The notes: generated by a model not told the origin, from the sequence alone. A stretch of DNA of 64,000 nucleotides from Melanocharis versteri (GCA_013397845.1 VZTG01006403.1:857443-921442), one strand, 5' to 3'; counted from the stretch's first letter, positions 27,488 to 40,154 are shown. Made by a program: numbers and translations.

Positions 27488-28430
27488 ATCAGTGAAATTT
27501 CTGACTCAAATGTCAGTTATTTGTGTTTGGATGAGCAATTCTCGGTTGACTAAAAGGCATCTGTAGGCTGCTACAATTTGTTTTAAAGTTACTTGCTTGA
27601 TAGAGCAAGCTGATTAATATTTTCCTCGCTAGGGTCATTCTTGATTTTCTTTGCTGTGATATAAAAATGCAATACTGCTGATGCGTTTATGTAAGATGAA
27701 TTGTATTTTGCAGTGGAACAGATATTTGTGCAGTGTGTAACTGTAATTATATCCAACTTCTCTTTGGATTGGTTATTTGAACAATAAGATAGAATCCCTC
27801 TTCATTGGCTTCGCCTTGGTGAACCTGAGGTGGATTACAAGGCTGATGGTGAAGATGATGGCAATAACATTGAGGTTTATTATTAATTGGGTGGAAAAAA
27901 TCTGACGATGGGAAAATTGGATCCACATGACAGGACTCTGGGTTCTTATGATGGCCTTCTCAAGAAGTGTCCTGAAGCAGAAGGTCATTTTGGGGACCTG
28001 CCTTGCAGACTGTAGGTCTCTTGCTGTCTCTGTGTCCCAAATACATATCCAGTCCTTCCCTGGCCTTCCTCAGGGAGCATGCAAAGTGCCCAGCAGTTAG
28101 GGCAGAGTGGGCTTCCTGAAGAGCCCCTTCATATCTTCCAAGGGTGTGGAAACAGCCTGGCACGGGTATGGTGGGGCTAAAGCAACTGGATAAGGGAACC
28201 TTTACCTAGCTGTTGAGTTGGCATTTGCTCATCCAGTACTAAAGTATCCTCCTTGAAACCATTGTTGAGGAGCAGCCTCCTTCCTCCATGCGGATCCTGT
28301 GTGACCAAGCTGTTGCCGACACGTGGTGCTGAATACAGATGTTTTATCTCGATATACCATTGCCTTCAGGCGAGTGACAGCTGCAGATGTATTTGGCTTA
28401 TCTTCCAAAAGATTATCAGGGATTTACTTC

Positions 28431-28622
28431 ATCATAGAATCATTTAGGTTGGAAAATACCTTTAAAACCATTGAGTCCAACCATTTACCCAGCACTGCCA
28501 AGTCCAACACTAAAGAATGTTAAGTGCCACATCCACACATCTTTTAAATATTTCCAAAGACTGTGATTCCACCACTTACCTGGGCAGCCTGTTCCCATGC
28601 TTGATAACCCTTTTAGTGAGAT
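28431..28622 (-). mobile_element. CR1: CR1 LINE 3' fragment, minus orientation
   Basis: This is the 3' end of a CR1 non-LTR retrotransposon read on the minus strand. The plus strand opens with ATCATAGAATCATTTAGG, the complement of the CR1 octamer tail, then continues with the conserved GTTGGAAA, GAGTCCAACC, CACTGCCAAGTCC and GGGCAGCCTGTTCC blocks in the usual order. Similarity fades after about 28620, so only the last ~190 bp of the element survive, which is the normal 5' truncation of CR1. It has no coding capacity. Several substitutions against the remembered family pattern suggest an old, inactive copy. The exact subfamily cannot be named by eye. An older CR1 3' end in the opposite orientation follows at about 28732-28838. 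Confidence 0.93.
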
Positions 28623-28731
28623 TAACATGGAAATTTATCCATGTGAGGAACGTTTTGGAATATTTCTCAGTTTGAAGTCTTTGCTCTCTGTTAGTGATTT
28701 GCTGTGTTTGTCCCTTCATCACCTCAGTTTC

Positions 28732-28838
28732 CAATGAAGAGGTTAAACAAACGTCTGCCAGAAGTAGTTTAGGCATTGCTGATCCTGCTTAGATGACCTT
28801 TTGGGTCTATTTCATCCCTATGCTCTCTGATACTGTGA
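28732..28838 (+). mobile_element. CR1: Older CR1 3' fragment, plus orientation
   Basis: The blocks GTTAAACAAACGTCTGCCAG, TTGCTGATCCTGCTTAGATG, ACCTTTTGGGTC and the tail TCTCTGATACTGTG follow, in order, the sense-strand 3' region of an older CR1 (the TAGATGACCT...GGTCCCTTCCA...TTCTATGATTCT pattern). The tail octamers are degraded (CTCTGATA CTGTG instead of TTCTATGATTCTATG), so it is older than the neighbouring minus-strand copy. The 110 bp between the two (28623-28731) are not assignable by eye; they may be further CR1 body of this copy or unique DNA. No coding potential. Confidence 0.7.
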
Positions 28839-30621
28839 CTTTCCAAGCTTACCCTTATGAGCTTCTAAAAGTGTTTGAAGATTAATGTTAGCAATGAAAT
28901 TGCTACTTCCACAGAGCATTAGAGCAGCTGTGATACGAGAGGATTGAAAATTGCCAGCAACTTACTGTATATTGAATTTAGAGAAAGTAAATTGCCTCTT
29001 GTAAACTTTACTGCCATGTAATTATCTAACAACTTTTAAAGAATGTCTCCGGAGAATGCAGAGTTGTTTTTCCTTTCTTTTTCTGTGAGCTAAACTAAAA
29101 CTTCTTGATAAATTGCACAATACTAGTTATATAAGGCAACAAAAACCCCAAAATTTTTTTATGAATTTTATGTAAATAGTAGAAGTCTTACAGAAGCTGT
29201 CATTGCCTGCAGTAGGAGTCACAGAAATAAAATAGAGAAATGCCTGTTCATACTTAGCTGTCCAGGTCAATGCAGTCAGGGGACAATTCATTGAAAGGCA
29301 ATAGGACCCCTTGGCATAGCTGAGGCACAACTCCATTTGTAGGTGTTTGCCCAAAAGCTGGGGTTTCTTTTTCCTCAAAGAGACTTGCTCTGTGTTACGT
29401 GACTTTGCTGTTCTTATCTGCGGTCCCCCCACCCCACTGTTGTTTAATCTGAGGTTTTTCAGGTGAGGACACATTACCACATCCACAAAAAATTTGTGCT
29501 GCCATGTGATTTGGTAGTCAGTCATTACCTTACTATCAGATAAAGCCTATCTGATTTGAGCATTTTATTCACTGTTGAATAAACATTTCTGATAATTTTA
29601 TTTTTTTAATGGGAATAACTGAAAGAGTAAAGCTCAGTTATTGCCTTTTGGAGCCGTGCCAGTTTAAAAGGCACCATTTATTTCCTTGCAGGTCTCCAGC
29701 AGGATGCAGGTTGAATTTTTTCATGAAATCTTAGGGCAATCCCTAGCTGTTGCAGAGACGCTTTTTTCTGCTCTTTAGTTGGTCGCTTTGGGCTTATCAA
29801 ATGTGTGAAACAGGTGTTGCTGTGAACACTGTGAGGGTCGATGTGGGCAGAATTAGGTCAGGTTTCTAATGCCTTGGAACCAGGACTCTAGTCAAATCAG
29901 AGGAAATAAAAGGAAGTGGAAAGCATGTAGCAGTGCTCTGCACATCAACTGGAAGCTCTGCTGAGGCACCAGTTGCCATATAACTCCAGGCTGGTTTCCA
30001 GGTCTCTTCCTCCTATGAGCAGCACCACACTCGTCAGTGAATACTCCTGCTTTCATAGAAAGATAGTACTGACATGTCCAATGAAAGTCAGGGAAAGCAG
30101 CACCAGCGGCCCTAAATCCTCTAAGAAACGTCATCTACACAGGTGAGTCTGCAGTCGGTTGGAGACCCAGTTGTAGAATCAGGCCGGTGTTTGCTCTGTC
30201 TCAGAAGCAGGGGCATTTGCTGTGCAGGCTGGAGCTCAACAAGCAGGACTTGATGGGAAGAGAGATTTGAGCAGGATTTCCCAGCTGATACTGCGAATGG
30301 CCTTCTCCTCTCTCCTCTTCCTCGTACACGTCACCACGAGATGCCAAGGATGCAGTGATCTCCCTGCTCTCCAAAGAGTGAGGAGGAGGGAATGTGTGCA
30401 AACTGAGGCACCGAAGAAAATTGTTAGGAGCATGGTTAGGCATGAGGGAACATTTCTTCGTTAAAAAAAAAGGGAAAGTGACAGTGTCAAATTTTATTTC
30501 TGATGGGAAAAAAATCTATATGAAAAAGGCTCTTTTTTCTGTTGGAGGAATGATTTGGAAATTGATTACTTTTTCTTTCTTCCTTTCTAAGACAAGTTTC
30601 AAGGGATTTGTCCTTTTGCCT

Positions 30622-30666
30622 TTTGTTGGATTTTTGGGCAGGTTTTTTTGGTTTTGTTTTTTTTTA
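30622..30666 (+). repeat. G/T-rich low-complexity tract
   Basis: A run of T blocks separated by G or GG (GGTTTTTTTGGTTTTG followed by about 12 T), of the same kind as the 15.5 kb and 57.7 kb tracts. Confidence 0.82.
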
Positions 30667-32050
30667 ATATCTGGGGCAAAATAATTTAAGAGGACAAAAA
30701 TACAATTTTCCACTTTTCTTACATATATCTACGTCTTTCCAACACCATTTTTCAGCTGTGGAAGGTGAAAAAAAGAGGAAATTTTTTGTGTACTTATTCC
30801 CCTCTTTCAAGTCTCCTTTTTCAGCTACAGTTTCTTTAGCTTTTTAAATATGGAAAAGCTTTCAAGGGGGAAAACATTCTCTGTTTGAAAAGGTTTGACA
30901 GAAAGCCTTTAGCAATCTTTGACTAGAATGACAAATATCATCATATAGCCAATGTTTCCTTTTTTCTTTATCCATTGCAATTCTATCTGTGAGTCAGCTA
31001 CTCTTTCAGCAGCATTGCATTAACAGATGTTGCCAGCTTTTTTGTGTTCGTGGCAGAACTGCTCTTTTAATCTGATTTTCCTGGGACAATGGGCTAGTAC
31101 AAGTATGGAAAGAAAGCAAATAGACAAATGTTTCAAATGAACAACTTCATCAATAATTATAAAAACTATACTTAGCTGCACACATAGTCCATCCTTTATT
31201 ATTTACTGCACAAACTCCCCTCAAGTTGCCTGGCTATTTTAATTCAAAACCCTGCTGTTACTTGGACACAATAATCCATAAGTTGCACCTCATCCAGTAT
31301 CTTCCAGTCTTGATTCCTGTACAAATTCTGTATAATACCTGGAGTCTAATGCTTCCTCCTTCCATTCTCACAATCAAGCCGCAATTCTTTTTTTCTTTCT
31401 GCCTTTTTAGTGCTGGTATGGTGCAATGAAGTGATAATTTTTCTAGCACAGTTAGAAGATATGTGGAAACACGTATAACAAATCCATTACACAGGGCTGG
31501 AGACAGGAGTGAAGTGTTGACAAAGGGCAGGGCTTCACGACAGTGTTTGTGTTAGCTCATTCTGCTGCTGGTAAAATTTAGTTTGCCATTTCCATAAACT
31601 GGGGCTGAATCCAGGTTAGTGATTGCAATCAGGTTGGCTGGCATTAATGCTGAAGTATTGTCTTTAGAGAGATAGGCTGGGCTGATTGTTCCACGGGATG
31701 GTTAAATTCAGGTTGGATAAACAAAGAGCCCTAAGGCAAGACAAGAGTGCTTGTGTTCTTTTCTTCCTTTTCCTTTTTTATGTTTTCCATAAACTGTTGC
31801 AGCAATTTTTTTAGCATGTTGAATGTTCCCATTATGAAAAAATGCCTGATCTCTGAATGAAACTACTGAAAAAAGCACTATTCAAAGGATATGTCTTCGG
31901 AAGAGTAGCAATATCTTTGCAGATATTTATGCAAAGGTTCTTAGTGATGTTTACCATTCAAAAAATTTGAAATACTGCAAAATGCATTGAATACATTAAA
32001 GGTTCACACTAGAGGATGTTGAAACCTCCTGCATTCTCTATGCACATCTA

Positions 32051-32160
32051 GGTTTTCTGTACCCCGGTTTTCTTGTCTGCTGAAGGGGCTAATGTTATTT
32101 GTTAGCTTCTACAAAGGGATTTGAGATTGCCATGAGCACACTAAATATACCAAGAGCACT
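32051..32160 (+). mobile_element. MIR-like SINE relic
   Basis: GTACCCCGGTTTTCTTGTCT, GCTGAAGGGGCTAATGTTAT, TTCTACAAAGGGATTTGAGA and ACACTAAATATACCAAGAGC parallel the MIR 3' half: CCTCAGTTTCCCCATCTGTA, then AAATGGGGATAAT, then TGTAAAGTGCTTTGAGAT and a GCTATATAAGAGCT block. MIR-type SINEs are ancient and shared across amniotes. The copy is diverged; the assignment rests on block order. Confidence 0.48.
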
Positions 32161-32869
32161 AATCCAGCTAAAAATCCAAAACCTAAAATCTACTAAAATC
32201 ACTCAGTAAGACTTTTAAGACTGTATATGAACAGGTGGTGAAAAAAAAAGGACTCCAGAAAAAGGGTTGTTTCTATTCTGTGAGGGATTGCCTGGGAAAT
32301 CTTTTCTTTAATTGCTGCTCTTAAGTGGAAAGATTTCCAATATGTTTGTCTAACTCGGGCAGGTAGGAGTGATGGTGATCTTTGCCTTACAAATGGTTCT
32401 TTGAAAGGTGATAGACGTTCTACGGAGGGACAAATCAGATAGGAATCTGAAGTCACATAGCAGCTTTCCTCAGAGTGATTTAGTCTGCTTTTGTTAACAT
32501 TTGGATTCTTGTGTAGCTCATGCTTGTGTAGGGTCAAATGGATGTATCTGATCTTTAGAAGTGAAGAAGCATCTGCTCTATGGTGACCAAACGGTAACAG
32601 GGTCTCTAATCAGGTGAGAGAGTGCTGGTGGGCAGGTGTTTTCCTGTGTCCTCCAACATCTGTAAACGCCAGGGCTCTCAAAGGAAGTTTACGCAGAAGT
32701 TGCATACACAGATATTTTTTTTTCTTTTCCCTGAGCAGCTCCTTTGAAAAGCTTTGAAAGTATACCTGTGAAGCTGGTAATGCTGGCTTTCTTTTAGAAC
32801 AGGGCTTTCCCCCCCCGCCCAAAATTTCCTTCTTCACTTCTGCAGTTTAGCCTGCTCAAAGCCAGCAGT

Positions 32870-32891
32870 TTGTGTGTGTGTGTGTGTGTGT
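32870..32891 (+). repeat. (TG)n microsatellite
   Basis: About eleven uninterrupted TG units, a typical vertebrate dinucleotide microsatellite and probably length-variable. Confidence 0.97.
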
Positions 32892-33054
32892 AGTCGTGTC
32901 TCCCAAAGATACAATTAAGTGTAAAATATCTCCTTAACTAAACAGCCCCCTCCTACAAAAGGCAGGTATGCCAAAGGTCAGGTCAAAAGGGTCATCTCTT
33001 TGTTAGATTTCCCCCTCTCACCCCAAGCTAGAAATCTCCTGTGTGAGATTTGCC

Positions 33055-33170
33055 TACATATACATATATACATAGCATAGCTTATTTTTTATATATGGAG
33101 AGAGGGGGTTAAAGATATCTGCATACTTGAATGTGTACATATATATGTGTTTGCATATATATATATATAT
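33055..33170 (+). repeat. TA/CATA-rich microsatellite cluster
   Basis: TACATA and TATA units fill 33055-33075, with ATATATGG near 33090-33098, ACATATATATGTGT near 33138 and an uninterrupted (AT)8 at 33155-33170. The cluster contains many self-complementary stretches. It lies about 160 bp after the (TG)n tract. Confidence 0.9.
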
Positions 33171-35343
33171 GGCTTTTTGAGCTAAAATATAGGCAACCCT
33201 TGGTAGATGCAAACCAAACCCAGTAACTTCCCAGGCAGCCTTACAGGAATGCAAAGTCTGTTACGTATTAAGTGGATGGAGTGAAAGAGGTCACAGCTTA
33301 TTGTTTGCTCTTGGGTTGCTTGCTCAGTTTTGCCAGGGTGGAGGAGAGCAGTGAGGCAGAATTGAAGGTGAAGTAACTGGTAGAAAATGTCCCTGGTAGA
33401 ACATGGATTAGGGGTGAGCAACTTAGGATAGGTCTGTGAGCAGGGGAATGATTTTTTGGTTTGCTTTTTTTAGCAAAGGAGTGTAAGCTTCTGGAATATG
33501 CCCTTCCTCACACCTGTTCAGGATCTCACTTCTGTGTACATTGGGCCACTTGGAAACATTTTGTTTCCCAGTGTCACTGGCAGCACATGTCAGAGAGAGC
33601 GTGGTGGCCCACGGACCACGAGTGCATCAAGCTCCTGTGATTACAGCGAGAGCTGCCACCTTTGTCTCTGCCCGAGTGCAGAGATCCAGGCATTCATCCG
33701 TGGGTGCCATAGCAGGCAAAAAGGGTGTATTTAATGCTGTATTAATTGCTTGAGGGAGCCAAAGGATTTTGCTGGGGGAGCTGGGCATATGAAGAAACCC
33801 CACTCTAGTATGCGCCCTCCACTCAGTGCATCAGGTGGTTGTTTAGAAATCCTGAAGGAAGGGAAGGTGGTTTGCTTAAATCTGTATAACATCTATCGTT
33901 TATCTGATGTTACTTGGACAAGGTCAGATAGAAAGATGGGAAAGCAGGAGTGGTAAATCGCTGAACTCTTTGCTGTGCTGAAAAGAACATGGAATGAGCT
34001 TGTAAATATCTGTGTAAGCATTTTTCTTAGTTAGTATGAAGGGCTTCAATGAGCAGTGATAGCTGAAGAATTTCATCAAACCCAGTAAAGCTGGGCTGCT
34101 CTAGCTCAGATCAGAGTTTGGCTCATTTGCTATTCCTGAGGTGTATCAGCTGATTGGAAGTTATCAGAGGGGTGTGAGGGAGGTGAACAGGTGAGCAGCT
34201 ATGTGTACCCCTTCCCATCAGCACAGGACTCCTTTGCAAATATGATGTATTTAATTGCTGCAGGTTCAAATCAAGATGGGAATGAGGATGTGAGGCAGGG
34301 AAGCAGTGCTAGGAGCTGTGCTGTGTCCAGGGATTTGTAGTAATCACATTTTCCAATCCAACAGCTCAGGATAGAAGAGACAAGAGATTTTCATTCCTGT
34401 GGTTGCACATGCATGGCCTTTCCTTTTAGGAAGGAGTAGGTAGTCTTTGGTTTTTTTATTGCCAGAGGGATTTGGAACTGCTGGAGGTAGGAGATTTGTC
34501 TTGGCAATTTAACCCCTGTAGGAAGTAAAAATCTAACAGAAAATCCAAATTGCAAAGGTGCCTTTTCTCCCCTCTATCCTGCCACCCCCCCTGGACTTCA
34601 TTTGTTATCGGGGGAAGCTGTTGCTTCTTCCTCCCTCTATTGCCTCTCCAAAAGGCAGCGTGCTCTGTACACAGAGCACTTGCAAACCCAAGAGCTTCTC
34701 TGCATTTGGGCTCAGGGGATCACCGGTAGCCACAAGATGATGAGGGGAAAATACCCCATCACCTTTGAGCTCTGCCGTTGGTGTTTCTCACTCCTCCAGT
34801 TTGATCTGATATCCTTAGTGGAGTAGGTGCTGCTGACAGCCAGAAAAGTTGCCTTCCCCCTGCCCACTTTCACTGCAGAATGTGTCCAGTGAGATCCATT
34901 TTATCCCTTCAGTGAACAGGTCAGAGGGCATCTCTTTTGGGGCAAGAATATGGCAAAAACTCTCTGATTTGTCAGGTTAATTGGGAGTGTTGGCAAGGCT
35001 GGCACTTGTTAAGCAATAGCTGGTATGTGAGACTTCTCCATAGCAGTTTACTTCAAAACACAAATGCTTTTCTTTCAGCATGACATCTGTGGTGGTAAAG
35101 AGGAAGATTAACCTGAATAAATCAGCCTGAGTAGCACATAGCATCTCTTCTAAACTTTTACCAGTCAAAAACTCTGTAACTCAGCTATCCCTGCTTTCAT
35201 GACAAATTTAATGACATTGATTTCAAGTTATTCCTCATTTTAAGTGTAAGTGAGAAAAGAATCAGAAGAATTCCAGTAATAGCTTACTAAGTGAGTAGAA
35301 GGTAATGAAATACAGTGGATAAATGCCTTCAAAAGGACAAGAA

Positions 35344-35367
35344 ATTGCTTATTGGATTGCTTATTGG
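35344..35367 (+). repeat. Perfect 12-bp tandem duplication
   Basis: ATTGCTTATTGG occurs twice head to tail without mismatch. Confidence 0.92.
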
Positions 35368-35460
35368 TCTGCAAGAATCAATAGGCTAGCAGCTGCCTGT
35401 GTCTGAAAGTTGTATCCAGGCACTTTTAAGATATAAAACAAGAGAACATTTCAATTTGAA

Positions 35461-35575
35461 TTGGTGGACTGAACCCTGGAACAAACTGGGAATACACTGG
35501 TCAATACTTGATTCCTTCAAATCTAGATTAGATGTCTTTCTAGAAAACATGAGTTAGTTAAAAGTAAACTTTTCA
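35461..35575 (+). mobile_element. Ancient CR1/L3-like LINE 3' relic
   Basis: The segment TGGAACAAACTGGGAA followed by ATTCCTTCAAATCTAGATTA, GATGTCTTTCTAGAAAACAT and GAGTTAGTT resembles the sense 3' region of old amniote CR1/L3 elements, which reads roughly GGAACA...CCATCACTTGACATCTTTAAATC, then AAGATTGGATGTCTTTCTAA, then AGATATGCTCTAG. The match is by memory and imperfect. The distal 3' end and octamer tail are not visible; the following 35576-35640 is unassigned AT-rich DNA. No coding capacity. Confidence 0.5.
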
Positions 35576-36956
35576 TTTAATAGTAGTAGAAATATAATTA
35601 TTTATGAGATACTGGAAATTGAAAGTAGTAATCTGGAAGGTTTTTTAGACATAAGGGCTATGCATCTGTGAATGGAATCTCTTAAGTCTTAGGCAGGCCA
35701 AAGCGAAACAAAATAAAAGGAAAATCATATTCAGCTCGAGAAGCACAAAAATGAATGGTGTTATCCACATTCCCACTTAAAATCTGTGCAGTTTCTGTTG
35801 CTTGTCTGGATCCAAGGCTATGGTGAGTAAAAATTTCTCATTGTAGTATCTTGTACCACCCAGTAAATTCCCAGTTCTTATTCAGGCAATTTGAAACCAG
35901 AGGTGTAGCACTGGATAAACAGCATATATCAAAGAGCAGGGCAAATTCTTTGCAATTACAGGTACATTCTAGTTTAGTATCAGACCAAATAATGGTTAGT
36001 GGCGAGATCAGATCCCCCAGCTCCTTACAAAATCCGGGGTCGATAACAGACCTCCACCCAGGGATTTTAAGCTGATCCTGGTTATCCAAACAAGGACATG
36101 GATGGGACACCACGTGAGAGACCCTGGAGAGTCGCCATCGCTGCTGAGGGCTCCTTGCCCCTGCTTGTGTTGGGGAGAGCTGAGGGCGTGCTTGTGCTTG
36201 CACGCAGTCCCTCTTGCTACCCCGGCACTACTGTGGTGTTTGTTGCACACAGGGGGCTCCTGGGGAGGCAGGACTTGTGTGTACAGAAGGCTTTGATCCA
36301 GCCAGCACCTCTCTCAAATCAAAGAGTCACCCACCTGTAAACCTTTACCTTTCCTGTGATACAACGTGTGGACAACTGCAAGGACCTGGCAAATTCAATT
36401 TATTTCGAAGGAAAATTTTAAGCAGTGTACAGGAAAGCACCACTGCCCCACATCAGAGAAACGTAAACAGAGAATAAGCTTTAAGGTTTTTTGGTATGGG
36501 AAGCCTGGAGATATGAAACATCGCTCAGTGACAACTACGAGTTGTTCATATGTAAGTGGGTTATTATAAGGCTGAAATGAGACTCCCGAGGCATCAAAGT
36601 AACACCAAAAGCAATCTTGGAAAAGGTGGGAGTGGTTCTGTACACTCTCATCACTTTCACAAAAAACACGTCTTCAAGGAAGAGAATATATTAAAAATTG
36701 CTGAGCCTTTGGAAGGAAGCAAGCGCCTCAGGAGAAATTTTACAAATGGAGCTCACTTGACAAGACAAAGTTGACTCTCCCACTTGACCCAAACAGGATA
36801 TCGCTATCTCAAGTCATGTTACAGCAGCATGCTTTTCATAACCAACAATATTTGCAGCATACTTTTGTGTTTAGAGGTGTCCCAGTTGCTGCCTGTATGC
36901 TCATCACCGTAGCTCTGCTTTAATTACTTGTGGTGTGGATTTTAATGGGATCTCAC

Positions 36957-37071
36957 CTGTTTGTCCCTCTAGAGAATTTTGCCTGTGGCTTTCGCTCAGG
37001 ACACTTGAAAGATCCTTTGAATCTGCTTTTGGGAGCTTGGAGTTTTAATTGCTGTGCTTTGAGTGGATTTA
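36957..37071 (-). other. Candidate exon on minus strand, weaker
   Basis: On the minus strand GGAGTTCTCCACCCTCCAG precedes 37071, and AAACAG|GTGAGA ends the block at 36957. One frame is open throughout (a lysine- and glutamine-rich peptide containing APKSRFKGSFKCPERK). Phase does not match the 40155-40269 candidate. No family recognised; chance is likely. Confidence 0.1.
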
Positions 37072-38170
37072 CTGGAGGGTGGAGAACTCCAGGTCTTAAA
37101 GGTGAAGGCATCCTCCACCTGCTTAAATTAAAATACACAATATGTGGTAACTCAGGAGCAATTAATTTCAATAATAATAATAGCTAGTTATTTTAGAGTC
37201 AAATCTGGGGGATGATGTGCATGTCAGAATGTGCAGCCATTCTTCATCAGGTGTGATCTGATGCAGAGGCTCAACAGATTTTGCTGTAGCTTGGCTGACT
37301 TGCATGGACTGAAAATTTGGTCTGTGGCCTCTCCTGTGGTTTCTCCTTTGAAACCTCGGTTATACCTTTGCTCAGCTGTGCTGGTTGTTTGTGCCTTTTC
37401 CTCTCATGTGCTTGCCACAGTCTTGCCTTTCCCATATCTGAACAAGACAGAGTACTCTCATTGTAGGGTAATGTTTGTGTACTTTACCAGCTCCAGATTT
37501 TGATTTGCAATAGTAGGACACCCATAATGGCAAACAGAGAGGTTTCAGCTGTAAAAGTGAGACGTGTTTGAATGTACAACTCAGCTTACGGTTCAGAATC
37601 ATTTAGGTGGAAGCTTTTCCTCCCTGCCTCTTGTCCTACCAGTGTCACACCTGTGAGCAGGAGAGTTTTTGCCTTCAGTAGCGGTGGTGGAGAATCTGAT
37701 TCCCTTGCTCTCAGTAGGGAGAGGAGGGGTTTGCTTATCACTTCACCCCATCTACAAAGTCTGGCCTGCTAATGTTGTTGCTTATGAACTCGAGTGTGAG
37801 AATATATTTCACAGCTCATATAAGAGTTTGCTGCTTTGACTCTTGAGTTCTTGTGGCTGCTGGTGAAGCAATCATCTTGGGAAGGTGCAGCTCCAGGCAG
37901 AGCAACTTTTCTTTGAACTCCTGCTGCTACAGCTATTAAAAATAGGTCAGGGTAGAGAAAAAGTAGGTTTAGCTTTCAAAAATATATTAAGCTAATTTAT
38001 CTTGCATTTTAGACTGATACATGTTCAAGGCAGCAGTGATAGAGCCAGTCTCATGAACAGTAACAATCTTACTCAAAAGCAGTTGTATGTGCAAAATACA
38101 CCTCATACAATTGGTGGGAAGGGTTGAGAGTCTGATGTTTAATATAGCTATCTCCTTTTTCTCATGTTCC

Positions 38171-38233
38171 ACCTCCCCAACCACCCCCCAAAAAGAAAAC
38201 AAACCCAAAAAACCCACAAAAACCAAAACCCCA
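38171..38233 (-). repeat. A/C-only low-complexity tract
   Basis: About 60 bp made almost only of A and C (CCACCCCCCAAAAAG, then AAACAAACCC and AAAACCCACAAAAACC). Its complement is a G/T tract like those at 15.5, 30.6 and 57.7 kb. Confidence 0.86.
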
Positions 38234-40154
38234 GTGGTCTGGCTGCCAGCTTCTGCCTTTCTTTAATGAATTACTTCATACAATGATAAATTTAAAAAGA
38301 AATCACACGATACCCAATCAAGATGAGCAGGTAAGCAGAGATTTAAGAGCTATCAGGGAGAATTATCATAACCTAAACCAATGCATGAAAATGGTAAATA
38401 CTGGATGGCAGAGGAATCAACTGTTTGGAGCTACTGTCTGAATGATATTAAGGATATTGATTAGCCAAAATTATATATAGATAACTTCTGTGAGACTTGC
38501 ACACAAGAAGAATTGAGTTCTTTATGCTGGGTTGTACTTTTTCCCTGTTCCAGATCAGTGTTAAACAAAGGAGCTCAGCTCAGTTGATTTCATATGTGTT
38601 TGTGGAAGTTGTATCTTGCTGTTTCTGTATGTTTTACATTGTCGTAATCCAAAAACCCAATTTTTAGAAAAAGCATCTAAGAAATGGGATCTAGATACTT
38701 TTGTTATGAAGCTTGTAAAAAACATGAGAGTTCTTGTTTCAGAGGAAGATGCTTCAGGGTGGTGGAAGAGACTCCTGTTGGCTTCCATCTTGTTGTTTGC
38801 CCACGCTAGTTAGAGCAAAAAAAAACCCTCAAAAATATCCGCCATCTTAACTGGATTCAAAAACTGTCCCTTGTGGCCTTGTGTGTGCTTTTCCTGTCGT
38901 GGGATCTAGGACACAGGCACGGGGGGAAGAAGGAAGCCAGGAAATGAGTGCATGATAAAGAGCTTCGTACTCTGGCCCGGAGGAGGTCGTGTAGTTTGGG
39001 ACGGCTTTAGCTGTGTCATTTTCTGGCAGCTACGGTAGCACTGCCCACAGCCATGGGTGAAAGGGAGGGGTCTGTGAGGCCCTGATGGAAAGCCAGGTGA
39101 CCCTTCTTTCCTCTAGAGGAATAGAAAATAACCCCCCTGCAGAGTTCATGAAAAGTAAATACAGGTTTTCAGGGAATGGGATTGGCTCTTCGTTTACCCA
39201 GTGCTGATACAAAGTTACTCTATCGTGCTTGGTGGGTTTACCTCAGAGTGATGTGAGCAGCAGCGACAGAGGAGTTTGGGGCCATGTCAATATATCATTG
39301 ATGCTTTCATAAATCACTTTCAGACTTGGGGTTACATTTGGATGCACTCAGGTAACTTAGGAAGCAGCTCTCTACTTGGTCATGTGCTTTGAACTGGTAA
39401 TAAAAATACATATTTAGTAATTTCTAGTTTATCGCGCTATTTTCCTTTCTAAATTTACAGCAGTTGATGTAAAAAAACCAAACAAACAAATGAAAAACTA
39501 GTCCCAACACCTCTTCGCCCTGTACAACTGCAGAACTTGTGTGGTTTTGGTGAGGATGTGTTTTGCTAGGAGCATAATACGAAGGTACTTTCCAGAAATG
39601 TCGGCAACTGTTTGACGCATTGCTTTAATTTGTTGTGGCCATTATGGTTGCTGTGATTTTCTCGAAGCTCCCAAGGGATGACCCTGACCTGTGTTTGAGC
39701 ATGGCCAGTTCAGGCATCTTTTTGGTAGGTCTGGCAGAATTAAACTTGCTGGCCCAAGGTAAAAGAGCTAATGCCTGTCTGCTCCTGCCACCAAGCCGGG
39801 GAAGTGCCCTGAAGAAAATCCAGGCTGGCTGCCGCTCCTTCTTTTGTATGCTGAGAATCTGGGGAAAGTAACAGCTGTTTCTGGGAGGCTGTTCTTTCCT
39901 CCATCACCCCTGCATGGTGCTAATTCTGCACCCCCACTTCCTGCCCAGAGCAGCAACCTTGGCTTTCCCAGACTGTAGCATAGGCGGGAGCAGAGTCTGC
40001 TGCCTTAAGCATCTTCCTTTATTACCTGGGCTGAGACAAAATGCTCACTAATCCTCACCACACCACAGATGCCTTGAAATTACTTAGGTTGTTTTGCTTA
40101 GTGTGATTTTATCCTGCCCCAGAAGCTTTGGTATCCCCATGTCTTCTCTCTTAC

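Larger units (their letters stand above)
22151..28430. other. Non-coding sequence with small duplications
   Basis: No gene recognised. Contains a 13-T run at 22443-22455, the 24.1 and 24.3 kb duplications, the TCAATATAT inverted repeat at 26966 and the 27.46 kb tandem pair. Frames such as 25927-26199 on + and 27042-27353 on - have no domain signatures. Confidence 0.8.
28839..35460. other. Non-coding sequence with microsatellites
   Basis: No gene recognised. Holds the 30.6 kb G/T tract, the 32.05 kb MIR-like relic and the TG and TA microsatellites near 33 kb. A good CAG|GTGAGT donor-like word occurs after 30142, and a pyrimidine-rich acceptor-like word ends near 29778 (CTTTTTTCTGCTCTTTAG). 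The 364 bp between them are too weakly defined to call an exon. Confidence 0.78.

Noticed and set aside
33598..33690. CG-containing patch considered as a CpG-island promoter
   Set aside because: Too short, and CpG is only modestly present; no TATA, initiator or exon follows.
34258..34275. GCAGGTTCAAATCAAG, tRNA B-box-like word
   Set aside because: No A-box, no cloverleaf arms and no acceptor stem could be found around it.
37590..37615. CR1-like start TTCAGAATCATTTAGGTGG
   Set aside because: It resembles the CR1 tail for about 18 bp, but the following sequence does not continue into CR1 body on either strand.
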